From: Eudoraea adriatica DSM 19308
GTDB lineage: Bacteria > Bacteroidota > Bacteroidia > Flavobacteriales > Flavobacteriaceae
Length of the DNA: 64,000 bases
Reading direction: 5' to 3'
NCBI RefSeq assembly: GCF_000382125.1
Contig: NZ_KB907547.1
Location: forward strand, 124,001 to 188,000
A model generated the notes under the pieces. That model was not told the DNA's origin. It did no database searches and was given only the letters and a program-made list of their open reading frames with translations. Made by a program: the position numbers and the translations under genes. Below, piece by piece: positions 1-9,496 of this stretch (its first letter is position 1; each line of letters opens with the position of its first letter).

Positions 1-75
1 TAATTAATCGATAAAGTGCTTGTATTTGTTGTGAAAGGCTGTTTTTATGTTGTAAAAATTTTTTTGTCTTACATT

Positions 76-1998
76 TTATTCCTCTACCTCAGTGTTTTCA
101 AGCTCTAAAGTTACTTTTTCCCAATTGGTCATCAATTCCTCCAGCTCCTTTTTTTTAGCCTGATAAGAATCAAAAAAGTCCGGAATAGCAATTGTAGCAT
201 CATAATCCATCAGCAGGTCATGATCTATCCTGGCAATCTCCTTCTCTAATCCGGCTATATTACTTTCAAGAGTACTTAACTTATTCTTTAACGACTTTAG
301 TTTTTTCTGACTTTCGTAATCTGAAGGCTTATTGTTGCGTTTTTCTTTCTTTTTCGAATCGATTTGTTTCTTTTCAATCTCCCTGAAATCATCAACTTTT
401 CGCTGTTCAAGAAAATAATCAATATCCCCTAAATACTCTTTAATTTTTTTCTCCTTAAACTCATAAACCTTGTTGGTAAGCCCCTGCAGAAAATCCCTGT
501 CATGCGAAACTACAACCAATGTGCCTTCAAACTGTTTTAGCGCCTCTTTCAAAACATGTTTGGATTTGATATCCAGATGATTTGTTGGCTCATCCATAAC
601 CAGAACATTAAAGGGCTGAAGCAACATTTTAGCCAACGCCAGCCTGTTCCTTTCTCCACCTGACAAAACCTTGACATATTTATCTACATCATCCCCGCTA
701 AAAAGGAATGACCCCAAAATATCTCTAACTTTGCTCCGGTTTTTCTCATTCGCGGCATCTATCATCGTGTCTAGTATGGTTTTATTACCATCCAGATAGT
801 CCATTTGATTCTGGGCAAAATAGCCTATCTCTACATTATGGCCAGCTTTTAGTCTTCCCTGATATTCCAATTCGCCTACAAGGATTTTAGCTAAAGTAGT
901 TTTCCCTTGCCCGTTCTGGCCTACAAAAGCCGTTTTGCTGTCCCTTTCTAAAATTATGTCTACGCCATTTAATACTTCTTTATTGCCATAACTTTTGGAA
1001 AGCTCCTCCATTTCAAAGATTACTTTTCCGGGGGTTACAGAGATTGGAAAGCGCAATTTCATGGCGCTGAGGTCGTCCTCATCCACCTCAATTCGCTCCA
1101 TCTTGTCGAGCTTCTTAATCAGAGACTGAGCCATAGAGGCTTTTGAAGACTTGGCCCGGAATTTATCAATTAACCGCTCAGTTTGCTGAATTTCTTTCTC
1201 CTGGTTTTTTCTGGCGCTAAGTTGTTGCGCTTTTATTTCGTCCCTGAGTTTTAAATATTTAGTATATGGCTTATTGTAATCATAGATTCTGCCAAGAGAT
1301 ATTTCTATTGTTCTGTTAGTAACATTATCCAAAAACATTCTATCGTGAGAAACCAGCACCAGTGCCCCGGTAAAATTAAGAAGGAACTGCTCCAGCCATA
1401 GTATAGAATCAATATCCAAATGGTTGGTAGGTTCATCCAATAAGAGAACATCATTGTTCTGCAGGAGTAATTTGGCCAATTCTATGCGCATCCGCCATCC
1501 ACCGGAGAATGTGTCTGTACTTTTGTTAAAATCTTCCCTTTTAAAACCAAGGCCTAAAAGGATTCTTTCTGTCTGACCCTGATAATTGTAGCCTCCATGA
1601 ACTTCATATTGATGGGTTAAATCATTTAAGTCTATTATCAATTGATTGTAAACATCACTCTCATAATCGGTTCGTTCGGCTAATTGTAAATTTATATGCT
1701 CCAACTTCTGTTCAAGGGCTTTCAATTCAACAAAAGCTTCGTAAGCTTCCTCCAGGACAGATCTTCCATATTCAAAATCAAGATCTTGCTTCAGACAGCC
1801 TATTTTTATATCTTTTTCTGTGGCCAGTGTACCGGTGTCAGGACTCATTTCTTTAGAAAGAAGTTTAAGCAGGGTAGATTTCCCGGCGCCATTCTTACCA
1901 ATAAGTCCTACCCTATCCCCGGCATTTAATCTGAAAGCGATTTCTTTAAACAGGTATTCTCCTCCAAAAGAAACAGAAAGATTATGAATATGTAGCAT
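76..1998 (-). CDS. ABC-F family ATP-binding protein (Uup/YdiF-like)
   Basis: This 640-residue soluble protein has two complete ABC ATPase domains in tandem and no membrane segments, the layout of ABC-F proteins that act on ribosomes rather than in transport. The first domain shows Walker A GKNGAGKST near residue 35, signature FSGGW and Walker B with LLLDEPTNHLD. The second shows GQNGQGKTT, LSGGERNR and VMDEPTNHLD. A charged linker joins them and the last 80 residues are a Lys/Glu-rich coiled coil, as in Uup and YdiF. It is divergent from the DUF983 gene. The exact ABC-F subfamily and role (translation factor, antibiotic protection) cannot be told from the sequence alone. Confidence 0.9.
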   Translation of the reverse strand: MLHIHNLSVSFGGEYLFKEIAFRLNAGDRVGLIGKNGAGKSTLLKLLSKEMSPDTGTLATEKDIKIGCLKQDLDFEYGRSVLEEAYEAFVELKALEQKLEHINLQLAERTDYESDVYNQLIIDLNDLTHQYEVHGGYNYQGQTERILLGLGFKREDFNKSTDTFSGGWRMRIELAKLLLQNNDVLLLDEPTNHLDIDSILWLEQFLLNFTGALVLVSHDRMFLDNVTNRTIEISLGRIYDYNKPYTKYLKLRDEIKAQQLSARKNQEKEIQQTERLIDKFRAKSSKASMAQSLIKKLDKMERIEVDEDDLSAMKLRFPISVTPGKVIFEMEELSKSYGNKEVLNGVDIILERDSKTAFVGQNGQGKTTLAKILVGELEYQGRLKAGHNVEIGYFAQNQMDYLDGNKTILDTMIDAANEKNRSKVRDILGSFLFSGDDVDKYVKVLSGGERNRLALAKMLLQPFNVLVMDEPTNHLDIKSKHVLKEALKQFEGTLVVVSHDRDFLQGLTNKVYEFKEKKIKEYLGDIDYFLEQRKVDDFREIEKKQIDSKKKEKRNNKPSDYESQKKLKSLKNKLSTLESNIAGLEKEIARIDHDLLMDYDATIAIPDFFDSYQAKKKELEELMTNWEKVTLELENTEVEE

Positions 1999-2062
1999 TT
2001 TTTGTAATTGATGTTACAAGTATAAACTTCTTAAAATTGTAGTTTTACCTAAACTTTTGCAA

Positions 2063-2449
2063 ATGTTAAAAAAAGGAAACAAACTCTACAGTATTTTAAC
2101 AGGAAGTTGTCCAAGATGCCACCAGGAAAGTATGTATATAGATCCTAACCCTTATCATCTGGGCTCCCTTTTTAAAATGTATACCCGGTGCGCACATTGT
2201 AATACAAAGTACAAAATTGAGCCTTCCTTTTTCTATGGAGCAATGTATGTAAGCTATGCTGTTGGAATAGCATTTGCGGTAGCGGTCTTTGTTATTGCTT
2301 TTTTAATTATTGGCATTGGTTTATTAAATACATTTATTGCAATAGTGGTTACAATGGTTGTCTTTTTGCCATTTATTATAAGGCTTTCCAGAAATATTTG
2401 GATCAACATCTTTATAAAATATGACCCGGCAACTGCCCGCATAGATTAA
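2063..2449 (+). CDS. DUF983 family membrane protein
   Basis: A 128-residue protein starting at the ATG at 2063; the longer frame would begin with TTG two codons earlier and is less likely. The N terminus carries a small zinc-ribbon-like pair, CPRC near residue 16 and CAHC near residue 46, followed by two strongly hydrophobic segments (about 62-84 and 87-105). This is the layout of DUF983 proteins. The function of the family is not established. Its stop overlaps by four bases the stop of the convergent FAD oxidoreductase gene. Confidence 0.8.
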   Translation: MLKKGNKLYSILTGSCPRCHQESMYIDPNPYHLGSLFKMYTRCAHCNTKYKIEPSFFYGAMYVSYAVGIAFAVAVFVIAFLIIGIGLLNTFIAIVVTMVVFLPFIIRLSRNIWINIFIKYDPATARID

Positions 2450-3501
2450 ACTTCTATGTAGTCCTTATCATATCTCGAAATATCCATTTCAGGGTCTATA
2501 ACCCTGCCATTTTCTATGAATTCAAGTAACTGGCGCGAAGCATAGGGTGCTATCATGACCCCTCTTGATCCAAAACCATTTAACAAGTACATATGGTTAT
2601 AAACGGGGTGCTTGCCTACCAAAGGCCTTCTGTCGGCTACAGCAGGCCTTATTCCGGCCACATGGTTTACTATTTTATAATCGCAGTTTAAAAAGGTATC
2701 CAGCTTAGCTTTCAGTTCCCGTCTGGCTTCTAAGGTTGGTTCATTCGATTTATCCTTCCATTTGTAGGTAGCTCCTATTCTGTAAAGGTTATTCCCAACA
2801 GGAATAATAAAAACAGAGGATTTAATAACGCGCTCTTCTTTAAGAAGCGGGGCATTTATTGTTAAAAGCTCTCCTTTTGTGCCATTAAGCGGCAAATAAT
2901 TGAAATACTTATTGCTTTTTAATCCATAGCCCGTAGCAAAAACAATTCTTTTGGCTTTTATGGTTCTATAAGAGAAGTAGTCGGTTCCTATCTTTAATTC
3001 ATCAAAGTTGAAAGTTTCCGGGTCTAAAAGTTTCTTTTTGGACAAATAACCGGAATAGGCTTTTGCCAAAACCTTTGTATCTACTCTTCCGGTATGCAGG
3101 ACCTCACCAAAGCCAAATGGTGCCTTAATACATGGATTATTATTATCCAGAAGTTTTGTAGAAAGATATGGCTGTAATTTTTTTTTGTCGGCGGCCTCAA
3201 ACCATAAATTCTGTTCCTCTACAGAGGCGAAAATCCTTAAGACAGGAACCTTATAATCCAATGTTATTTTTAGTTTATCTTCCAGGTTTTTGTAAAAAGG
3301 CAGAATCATTTTCAATTGTTCATCTGCTTTCCAGGCAAGACTAAATCTTTTTAAGAGTACCGGATTATACAATCCTCCCGCAATATTCGAAGAGGTCTGT
3401 GAGTCATCATTAATTACACTGAATGTTCTGCCCTGCTGTTCGAGCCTTTCACAAAAAGCTATTCCGGCCAGGCCAAGACCTACTATTAAGTAATCTACCA
3501 T
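2446..3501 (-). CDS. FAD-dependent oxidoreductase (DAO family)
   Basis: A 351-residue protein with an N-terminal dinucleotide-binding motif, VGLGLAG at about residues 7-13, and a C-terminal FAD-contact region with GIRPAVADRRPLVG and NGFGSRGVMIAP. Both are typical of the D-amino-acid oxidase/glycine oxidase (DAO) superfamily. The family oxidises amines or amino acids using FAD; the substrate here is not evident. MnmC C-terminal domains look similar, but no methyltransferase part is present. It lies directly after the gldKLMN operon on the same strand but beyond a strong terminator, so it is probably transcribed separately or by read-through. Confidence 0.8.
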   Translation of the reverse strand: MVDYLIVGLGLAGIAFCERLEQQGRTFSVINDDSQTSSNIAGGLYNPVLLKRFSLAWKADEQLKMILPFYKNLEDKLKITLDYKVPVLRIFASVEEQNLWFEAADKKKLQPYLSTKLLDNNNPCIKAPFGFGEVLHTGRVDTKVLAKAYSGYLSKKKLLDPETFNFDELKIGTDYFSYRTIKAKRIVFATGYGLKSNKYFNYLPLNGTKGELLTINAPLLKEERVIKSSVFIIPVGNNLYRIGATYKWKDKSNEPTLEARRELKAKLDTFLNCDYKIVNHVAGIRPAVADRRPLVGKHPVYNHMYLLNGFGSRGVMIAPYASRQLLEFIENGRVIDPEMDISRYDKDYIEV

Positions 3502-3510
3502 AGTGTAAAA

Positions 3511-3548
3511 TTAAAAAACGCTGCACCAATTGGTGCAGCGTTTTTTAA
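3511..3548 (-). terminator. Rho-independent terminator of the gldKLMN operon
   Basis: A perfect palindrome centred on AATT: A-run, CGCTGCACC, AATT, GGTGCAGCG, T-run. The stem is GC-rich and flanked by six A and six T, so it can stop transcription in both directions. It lies 33 bases after the gldN stop. Confidence 0.9.
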
Positions 3549-3580
3549 TTTATATCTGAATTGGAATTCAAAAAATATTT

Positions 3581-4483
3581 CTAGTATGCCCACATATCCT
3601 GTTCCCTGTCTCGTATTGCTTCTTTAATACGATCTGCTTCAAGCAACTGGAACAGTGCATTATCGGCTATATAATCATTAATTACACGATCTCCCTGAAC
3701 ATTGTCCTCTCTATAGATAAGACCATTAAAACGTCTTGCATTCAATAACATATCAAAAGATATTGGCTGCGCTGAGTTTTGTTGGTTAAAAACCTTGGCT
3801 TTGTGTAATATCTCTCTGGCACTAGGATACCAAACCCAAAAAAGTTCAACTTTATTATCATTGGGATCCATAGATTCATCATCTATAAAGTTAACATCGG
3901 GAGCTACCGGGGCAATGCCCAACAGTCGATATTTTAATTCGCCCTGCCGCTTATCAAAATACCATATCCCTTTGATACGATACTCTTCAATATCAGCTGC
4001 AGTAAGTTCCCTTTGATTAATGTATTCGGGAGAAAGCTGCTCGCCGGCATTGATTTGCTCATACCCAAGATCTGTGGTATCTACTTTTTTCAATGTAGCT
4101 TCCAGGTCACTCAAACTCCTTTTTTCAGTAAAATAAGAATCTACATATACGTCAGTAAGCTTACCGTTTTTAATGTTCTTCATAAAAACATCATACAACG
4201 ACCTTCTGTCCGCACCAATATCTATGGTGTCAAGCGGATAGTACAGTGGGAAATTTACTCTTTCATCAAGATCAATTACCTCCCATACGGTCTTGGACCA
4301 AAGGATATCCCTGTCATCTACGTAGCCGTATGGCAGCGGAGCATCATTATCCGCTGCTATTTGCGCTTCTGTCTTTTTACCAATTTCCTCTGGCAGTTTG
4401 GCATTTAATATATTAGCCTGTGCCATCATTGATATTGGTAGCAGCGCTACAGCTCCAGCAATTAAAACATTCTTCCAATTCAT
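3581..4483 (-). CDS. gldN: Gliding motility / type IX secretion protein GldN
   Basis: Last gene of the gldK-L-M-N operon. GldN is a periplasmic partner that forms rings with the lipoprotein GldK at the outer membrane in the type IX secretion system. The reading frame could begin at 4525, but the ATG at 4483 gives a clear signal peptide (Lys, then a hydrophobic stretch ending ISMMAQA) and leaves 22 bases after the gldM stop, so it is preferred (300 residues). Conserved regions include VWEVIDLDERVNFPLYYP and the LFWVWYPSAREIL segment typical of GldN/PorN. Position and order agree with the family. Confidence 0.92.
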   Translation of the reverse strand: MNWKNVLIAGAVALLPISMMAQANILNAKLPEEIGKKTEAQIAADNDAPLPYGYVDDRDILWSKTVWEVIDLDERVNFPLYYPLDTIDIGADRRSLYDVFMKNIKNGKLTDVYVDSYFTEKRSLSDLEATLKKVDTTDLGYEQINAGEQLSPEYINQRELTAADIEEYRIKGIWYFDKRQGELKYRLLGIAPVAPDVNFIDDESMDPNDNKVELFWVWYPSAREILHKAKVFNQQNSAQPISFDMLLNARRFNGLIYREDNVQGDRVINDYIADNALFQLLEADRIKEAIRDREQDMWAY

Positions 4484-4505
4484 AAAATAAAAATTTATAC
4501 TATTC

Positions 4506-6074
4506 TTAGTTTGTAATCTCCACAATAACCGGAGATACCTTCTTCAGTTTATAGCTTTTGTTATTCGTGATATAAGCTTGAATATCAAATACCTGAACAG
4601 CATCGCCTCTTTTTGCTCTTTGCAGGGCAGATTTAGCTCTATTATCCAATTTGTTGCCATTGACACTTACAGTGGGCTGACCCGGCACTTTGAATTTAAA
4701 TCCGCTAATAGCCAGATTCAGGTCAAAATCGAAGTCTTCAAGCAATGCACCAATTGTTGCAATTTCAAGGTTTCTTCTAGGCATTTTTGCACTACCGGTT
4801 TCTCCTCTGATAGATCCGGATGGTCTTGGAATATCCTTGATCCTGAACTCAGATTTTGAGGAAACACGTTGTCCGTCAGGTAAGGTACCTGAGGCCGTTA
4901 TTGTTACAGTCCTTCCTGTTCCGGGGTTCATGACATACTTGCTGCCTTCTCTCTTCTTGAGACCAGGTGCAGATGCACTAACCTTGTTATTTGGAATTCC
5001 GGGTATCGAAATCGACATTGGATTAGAAACTCCGCGATAAACCACATTCATCTTGTCTGCGGCAATTAATGCGGCATTAGGTTTTGTGATCGTTGCAAAA
5101 GTTTGAGAAACAGGAACTTCTGTTCTCTCACCATCCTGAATAAATACCAGATTACCGGCAATCTTATGGTCTCCGGGAGCTCCGGCACTAACTAAAAGTT
5201 TTACCTGACCATTATCGATCTCATAATCCTTTCCTTCGCTAAGTTTTCTGCCATCTAATGTAAGATTAACTTCATTTGGCCTAGTTGTAGCATCTTTACG
5301 ACCTAATACAACTGCCCCTGCGAACTTCTCACCAGCATAAAAGGCTGATTTTTCCTGCTCTAAGAGCGTAGTATAATTAGTCATAGATACTTCACTGGTC
5401 AACTGACCTTCCAGCATAGACTTTAAAGCATCCTGCTCTGTAGCCTTAACATCAGCTTGTATCTGTGTTATCTTCGTTAAAGAAGCAACCACCGGAAAAC
5501 CTTCGAAATGATAGTTTATCCAATCCTGTTTCGTACCATCTCTCTTCTCAACTTTGCCGTTAGCATCACCAGTTTCAAATCTGGTTTGAACAGAAGCCTT
5601 CACTTCACTCATGCCTTCCGGTAAAGTAGCTGAAATTTGTGTACGATAATCCGTAATCCTTTTTAAGAATTCTTTACCTTCCGGAGCCAGGTTATCCCCC
5701 TGAAAAAATTTCTGATCTAAATAATCAGATTTATCCATAACCTGATAATCTTTAGGATCTTTTATCTCGGTTAACATTTTTCCTTTAAGGGCTTCCAGAT
5801 AATCATAATACTCCTGGGACAATTCCTTAATTTTTCTGGCATCTTCCAGTAGCGGACCAAATTTTTCCGCATTTTCCGATGCTTTAGTTTCTAAACCATT
5901 TAAGAACGCTAGATTGTTCTCAGTGGTTTTTGCGTTAGAAGCTTCCAGCTTTTCGTTCATAAGACCGAATGCCGCCAGAACTTCCTTACTCATATTTAAC
6001 GCCAGCATTGCGATGAAGATCAAATACATTAAGTTGATCATCTTCTGACGTGGTGACAATTTTCCTCCTGCCAT
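4506..6074 (-). CDS. gldM: Gliding motility / type IX secretion protein GldM
   Basis: A 522-residue inner-membrane protein with one N-terminal membrane helix (about residues 13-35) and a long periplasmic region, matching GldM/PorM. GldM pairs with GldL to form the proton-driven motor of the type IX secretion system and gliding machinery. The N terminus, MAGGKLSPRQKMINLMYLIF, is the hallmark of the family and includes an Arg at residue 9 at the membrane boundary. The periplasmic part would fold into the known D1-D4 domains. It lies 54 bases after gldL and ahead of gldN. Confidence 0.95.
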   Translation of the reverse strand: MAGGKLSPRQKMINLMYLIFIAMLALNMSKEVLAAFGLMNEKLEASNAKTTENNLAFLNGLETKASENAEKFGPLLEDARKIKELSQEYYDYLEALKGKMLTEIKDPKDYQVMDKSDYLDQKFFQGDNLAPEGKEFLKRITDYRTQISATLPEGMSEVKASVQTRFETGDANGKVEKRDGTKQDWINYHFEGFPVVASLTKITQIQADVKATEQDALKSMLEGQLTSEVSMTNYTTLLEQEKSAFYAGEKFAGAVVLGRKDATTRPNEVNLTLDGRKLSEGKDYEIDNGQVKLLVSAGAPGDHKIAGNLVFIQDGERTEVPVSQTFATITKPNAALIAADKMNVVYRGVSNPMSISIPGIPNNKVSASAPGLKKREGSKYVMNPGTGRTVTITASGTLPDGQRVSSKSEFRIKDIPRPSGSIRGETGSAKMPRRNLEIATIGALLEDFDFDLNLAISGFKFKVPGQPTVSVNGNKLDNRAKSALQRAKRGDAVQVFDIQAYITNNKSYKLKKVSPVIVEITN

Positions 6075-6128
6075 GTTTTCTAATTAGTTTTTGATTAAAA
6101 TTTTGATTTGGGTTTACTAATACACTAA

Positions 6129-6776
6129 TTAGTTTTTACTCATTGCAGATAACATACCTCCGTATACTCCATTTAAGGAAGAAAGATTGGAAGCAAGAGA
6201 TTCCATTTGATCTTTAAGGGCACTTGCATTTTGGACAACTTCTTCGTTAACAGAAGCTTGTCTGCTGGCGCTTTCCAATTGTACTTTATATAAGCTATTT
6301 AAAGACTCCATTTGAGACGCTGCCTCTACCATTTCATCAGAATATTTCTTGGTAGACTCCATTGCATCCACTGAAGGAGCAATTCCTTTTGCAGCACCTT
6401 CGAAATTACGAATGCTTTCTCCAAGGCTTTCCATAAGGTTAGCATCAATGTTGGCTTCTTTTAAAAGCTCATCTAATTTTCTGGACAAAATTCCTTCTGC
6501 CTCTTTTGCATCCTGAACATCATTTTTACTTCCAGACATGCCGCCTGTTAATTCTGGATATACCAGAGACCAATCGTATTCATCATCTACCGGTTCAAAT
6601 GCACTAATTGCAAAAATAAGTGCTTCAGTAATAAGACCTACTGCGAGTAGAAGTCCACCTGTAAGAGGTCCAAATTCCCAGTGCAGGATTTTAAACAACG
6701 CACCAATGATAACCACTGACGCTCCAAGCCCATAGGCCATGTTAAATAGTTTCTTTGTTGATTTTGACTGTGCCAT
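6129..6776 (-). CDS. gldL: Gliding motility / type IX secretion protein GldL
   Basis: A 215-residue protein with two membrane helices near the N terminus (about residues 14-30 and 38-60) and a cytoplasmic coiled-coil tail, as in GldL/PorL. It forms the pentameric inner-membrane stator of the type IX motor with GldM. The family's buried acidic residue is visible as Glu51 in the second helix (LITEALIF), and FKILHWE between the helices carries a conserved Lys. The tail from residue 90 is rich in heptad-like repeats. Confidence 0.95.
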   Translation of the reverse strand: MAQSKSTKKLFNMAYGLGASVVIIGALFKILHWEFGPLTGGLLLAVGLITEALIFAISAFEPVDDEYDWSLVYPELTGGMSGSKNDVQDAKEAEGILSRKLDELLKEANIDANLMESLGESIRNFEGAAKGIAPSVDAMESTKKYSDEMVEAASQMESLNSLYKVQLESASRQASVNEEVVQNASALKDQMESLASNLSSLNGVYGGMLSAMSKN

Positions 6777-6853
6777 AATTCTAAATTTAATTTAAGTTTA
6801 ATGTTAAAAATAAGTATTTGGTTTATTGTTTGATTTATTTATGTACGTAAAAA

Positions 6854-8209
6854 CTACTGTGTTGAGTCTTCTTCTCCCATATAATCTTGAACGGTTCTGA
6901 AACCGATATAACTTCTGGCAGAATCTCTGTACTCATAATCTCTGGTACTTACCTGTAGGAAATAAGCAACATCTTTCCAGGAGCCTCCACGTATAACTTT
7001 TCTTTTGTTTTCATAATCCCCGCCATTCGGATTCATGGTAGATACGTAATCGTAAGAATTTGGGTCATAGCTGGAATTGGTCCATTCAGAAACATTTCCT
7101 GCCATATTGTAAAGATTGTAGTCATTTGGCTCATAGGACTTTGCTTCTACAGTATATAAAGCTGCATCCGCTGCGTAATCACCTCGCTGTGGTTTAAAGT
7201 TTGCCATAAAGCAACCTGTATCACTGATCACGTAAGGACCACCCCAGGGATAGGTTCCACTTTCGATCCCACCTCTGGCTGCATATTCCCATTCAGCTTC
7301 CGTAGGCAATCTGAATCCATTAACAAACTGTTTGCCTCTGCTTCTCTGATCGTCATTTTTAAATTTCGTCCTCCAGTTACAAAAGGCCTGGGCCTGTTGC
7401 CAGGAAACACCAACTACCGGATAATCACTATAGGCATCATGCCAGAAATAGTCATTGTGCATTGGTTCGTTGTAGGAATACTGAAAGTCTCTTATCCAAA
7501 CAGTTGTATCCGGATATATCTCCAATTCCTCATGCTTTATAAAATCCTTTCTTCTGGCATCTCTCGAACGCGCTGCAGCTTCGATGTCCATCCAGCTGTA
7601 TTTATATTTCAGCTTAGTAACATCTATTGTGCGCTGCCCGTTATACGATTCCTCTTCCGGAATATATATTGAATCCATTATTTCTGTGTAGTATTCATCC
7701 GGGTATTCCGAAGTATCCCAGATTAAATCCTCATCTCTGTTTAATCCTCTCCCTTCATATCCGGTCTCACCCATGCCGGAATAATTATCCAGCATATATT
7801 TATCATAGGTAGACATATTAGTGGTGTCCGCATCTTTAAATGCATAATCACCAATGCCTCCGTCTTCCGGACCCATCCCCAGTTCGTCAGCCAGGATTGC
7901 CAACTTTGTTCTTACAATGGAATCTTTCACCCATTCTACAAATTGACGATATTCGCTGTTGGTTATTTCCGTATCATCCATATAAAAAGATCGTACGGTA
8001 ACAGTTTTGGTTGGAGCGTTCAGAACTTTTGCCATGTCTTCCTCACTTTTACCCATGATAAATGATCCCCGGGGGATCAGTTCCATTCCATAAGGTTTTT
8101 CCGGATACCACTTTTTACCCTGGACTCCGACTAGTTCTCCTTTTGTTTTAGACCCACAGCTTGTGAGCAAAAAAACAAACGCTATAGATAATAACAATAG
8201 CTTCTTCAT
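6854..8209 (-). CDS. gldK: Gliding motility / type IX secretion lipoprotein GldK
   Basis: A 451-residue outer-membrane lipoprotein. The signal peptide ends in a lipobox, FLLTSC, with the lipidated Cys at residue 18. The rest is a formylglycine-generating-enzyme-like (sulfatase-modifying factor) fold, seen in GMELIPRGSFIMG, FRLPTEAEWEYAARGG, YNMAGNVSEWTNSSYD and VIRGGSWKD. This is the known fold of GldK/PorK, which forms a large ring with GldN; no enzymatic activity is expected. It is the first gene of the gldKLMN block and is preceded by 116 AT-rich bases that should hold its promoter, though no clear TAnnTTTG was found there. Confidence 0.94.
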   Translation of the reverse strand: MKKLLLLSIAFVFLLTSCGSKTKGELVGVQGKKWYPEKPYGMELIPRGSFIMGKSEEDMAKVLNAPTKTVTVRSFYMDDTEITNSEYRQFVEWVKDSIVRTKLAILADELGMGPEDGGIGDYAFKDADTTNMSTYDKYMLDNYSGMGETGYEGRGLNRDEDLIWDTSEYPDEYYTEIMDSIYIPEEESYNGQRTIDVTKLKYKYSWMDIEAAARSRDARRKDFIKHEELEIYPDTTVWIRDFQYSYNEPMHNDYFWHDAYSDYPVVGVSWQQAQAFCNWRTKFKNDDQRSRGKQFVNGFRLPTEAEWEYAARGGIESGTYPWGGPYVISDTGCFMANFKPQRGDYAADAALYTVEAKSYEPNDYNLYNMAGNVSEWTNSSYDPNSYDYVSTMNPNGGDYENKRKVIRGGSWKDVAYFLQVSTRDYEYRDSARSYIGFRTVQDYMGEEDSTQ

Positions 8210-8325
8210 ACTTTAGGTTAAATTTCGATTAAGACTATAAACAGTATTCACAATTATTATTCTCTAAAACTGCATTTTGAATAATTTATTGTATAAAACA
8301 GTCTATCCTTTAAAATAAATTAATG

Positions 8326-9483
8326 TTAGTTAAAACCTTTCTTATAGGCCTTGAACCACCTTTCGGGAATATTTTGATTACATGCGTCTAAATAGTCCTG
8401 TTCAGTGCATGGTAATAACGCAGGTGAATTTATTTTAGTATGTGAAGATAAAATTGATGGAATCTCGACCCACCATCTTTCGGTAAGCAAACTTTTGTAA
8501 AAAATCAATTGCTCCGTTTCAGTGGGTACATTAAACTTATTGAAGTCTTTGCTTTTAGCACTCGGTATTTCTTTTATTCTGTAGTTATATCCCTCTATAA
8601 AATACCATATAATTTGCGAAATTAATTGAATAGAATGGGGAGTATTCTCGCTTTCATATATTCCAAATATTGCAACATTGTCGCTCATACCGGCATACCT
8701 GGCTATTGCACAAATTTCTCTTCCGTTAAATCCATTTGGTGAAAAATTCTTTGACCCACCTATCTCTCCGGCTTTAATTGCCCGGGCATCCAGGCTTACA
8801 ATATGTGCGTTCCGCAATACGGGTTCTGCCAATGAAATGTCTGATGTTATTTCTCCCAACCGGTATGCATCAAAAAACAAACGGTCCATAAGATCTATTT
8901 CTTCCTGGGCATTAAAATAACTTTGATAACCAATATTTGAAAAGTTAAATAGATTGTTAGGCTTATCTGTAATTATTTTACTCATATAGGAATGTGAAGA
9001 AATGAGCTCCTCATCTGCACCGAAATCGAACCTGCTGTCTATCGACACCAGATTTACCATATCCTTAATTTTATCAAAGGCCCTGTATGTAGGGTAAGTA
9101 ATATCCTGGGTGGCCCCTATTATTATAGGAATAACATTTTCTTCAAGTAATTCGGCTACAATTTCCTTTACTACAAAATAAGTATCCTCCACCGATTCTC
9201 CTTCTTCTACATCACCAAGGTCTACTAAAACTGAATTCCAATTGCCCATCATAAGCTTGTAAAGCTGAATTCTGATCTCAGTCGTATCCAAACGCTCCGA
9301 TTTCTTTTCAAATGCATTTCTGGACTCCAGAACGCCCATCAGGGCAAAAGAGGCATTAGCTAAAACTGGTAAACCATTTTTCTCAGTATGCTTATTAATA
9401 TTTCTGCCAAGTGATTGTTGTGGTAAAAGTTCACAATGCGCCAGGGCCATATCATCTACAGGAAGCAAAAAATCGAATGCCAT
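8326..9483 (-). CDS. Ureohydrolase (arginase/formimidoylglutamase) fold protein with degenerate metal site
   Basis: The ATG at 9483 (385 residues) is chosen over the longer frame to 9576, because the extension overlaps topA and is a basic, low-quality leader. The fold is recognisable: IIGATQDITYPTYRAF (122-136) matches the GGDHSITYGT region, SIDSRFDF (148-154) the DAHxD region, and SLDARA (230-235) the SxDxD region of arginases and agmatinases. However, the expected ligands are changed: GGDHS to GATQD, DAHxD to DSRFD, and DxD to DAR. By my alignment three of six manganese ligands are lost, so it is probably not an active arginase. It lies 13 bases after topA and 116 bases before gldK. Confidence 0.75.
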   Translation of the reverse strand: MAFDFLLPVDDMALAHCELLPQQSLGRNINKHTEKNGLPVLANASFALMGVLESRNAFEKKSERLDTTEIRIQLYKLMMGNWNSVLVDLGDVEEGESVEDTYFVVKEIVAELLEENVIPIIIGATQDITYPTYRAFDKIKDMVNLVSIDSRFDFGADEELISSHSYMSKIITDKPNNLFNFSNIGYQSYFNAQEEIDLMDRLFFDAYRLGEITSDISLAEPVLRNAHIVSLDARAIKAGEIGGSKNFSPNGFNGREICAIARYAGMSDNVAIFGIYESENTPHSIQLISQIIWYFIEGYNYRIKEIPSAKSKDFNKFNVPTETEQLIFYKSLLTERWWVEIPSILSSHTKINSPALLPCTEQDYLDACNQNIPERWFKAYKKGFN

Positions 9484-9496
9484 ATATATGCTAATC

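Noticed and set aside
6854-8209. Formylglycine-generating enzyme (sulfatase maturation)
   Set aside because: The fold is shared, but lipoprotein signal and gldLMN context identify GldK.
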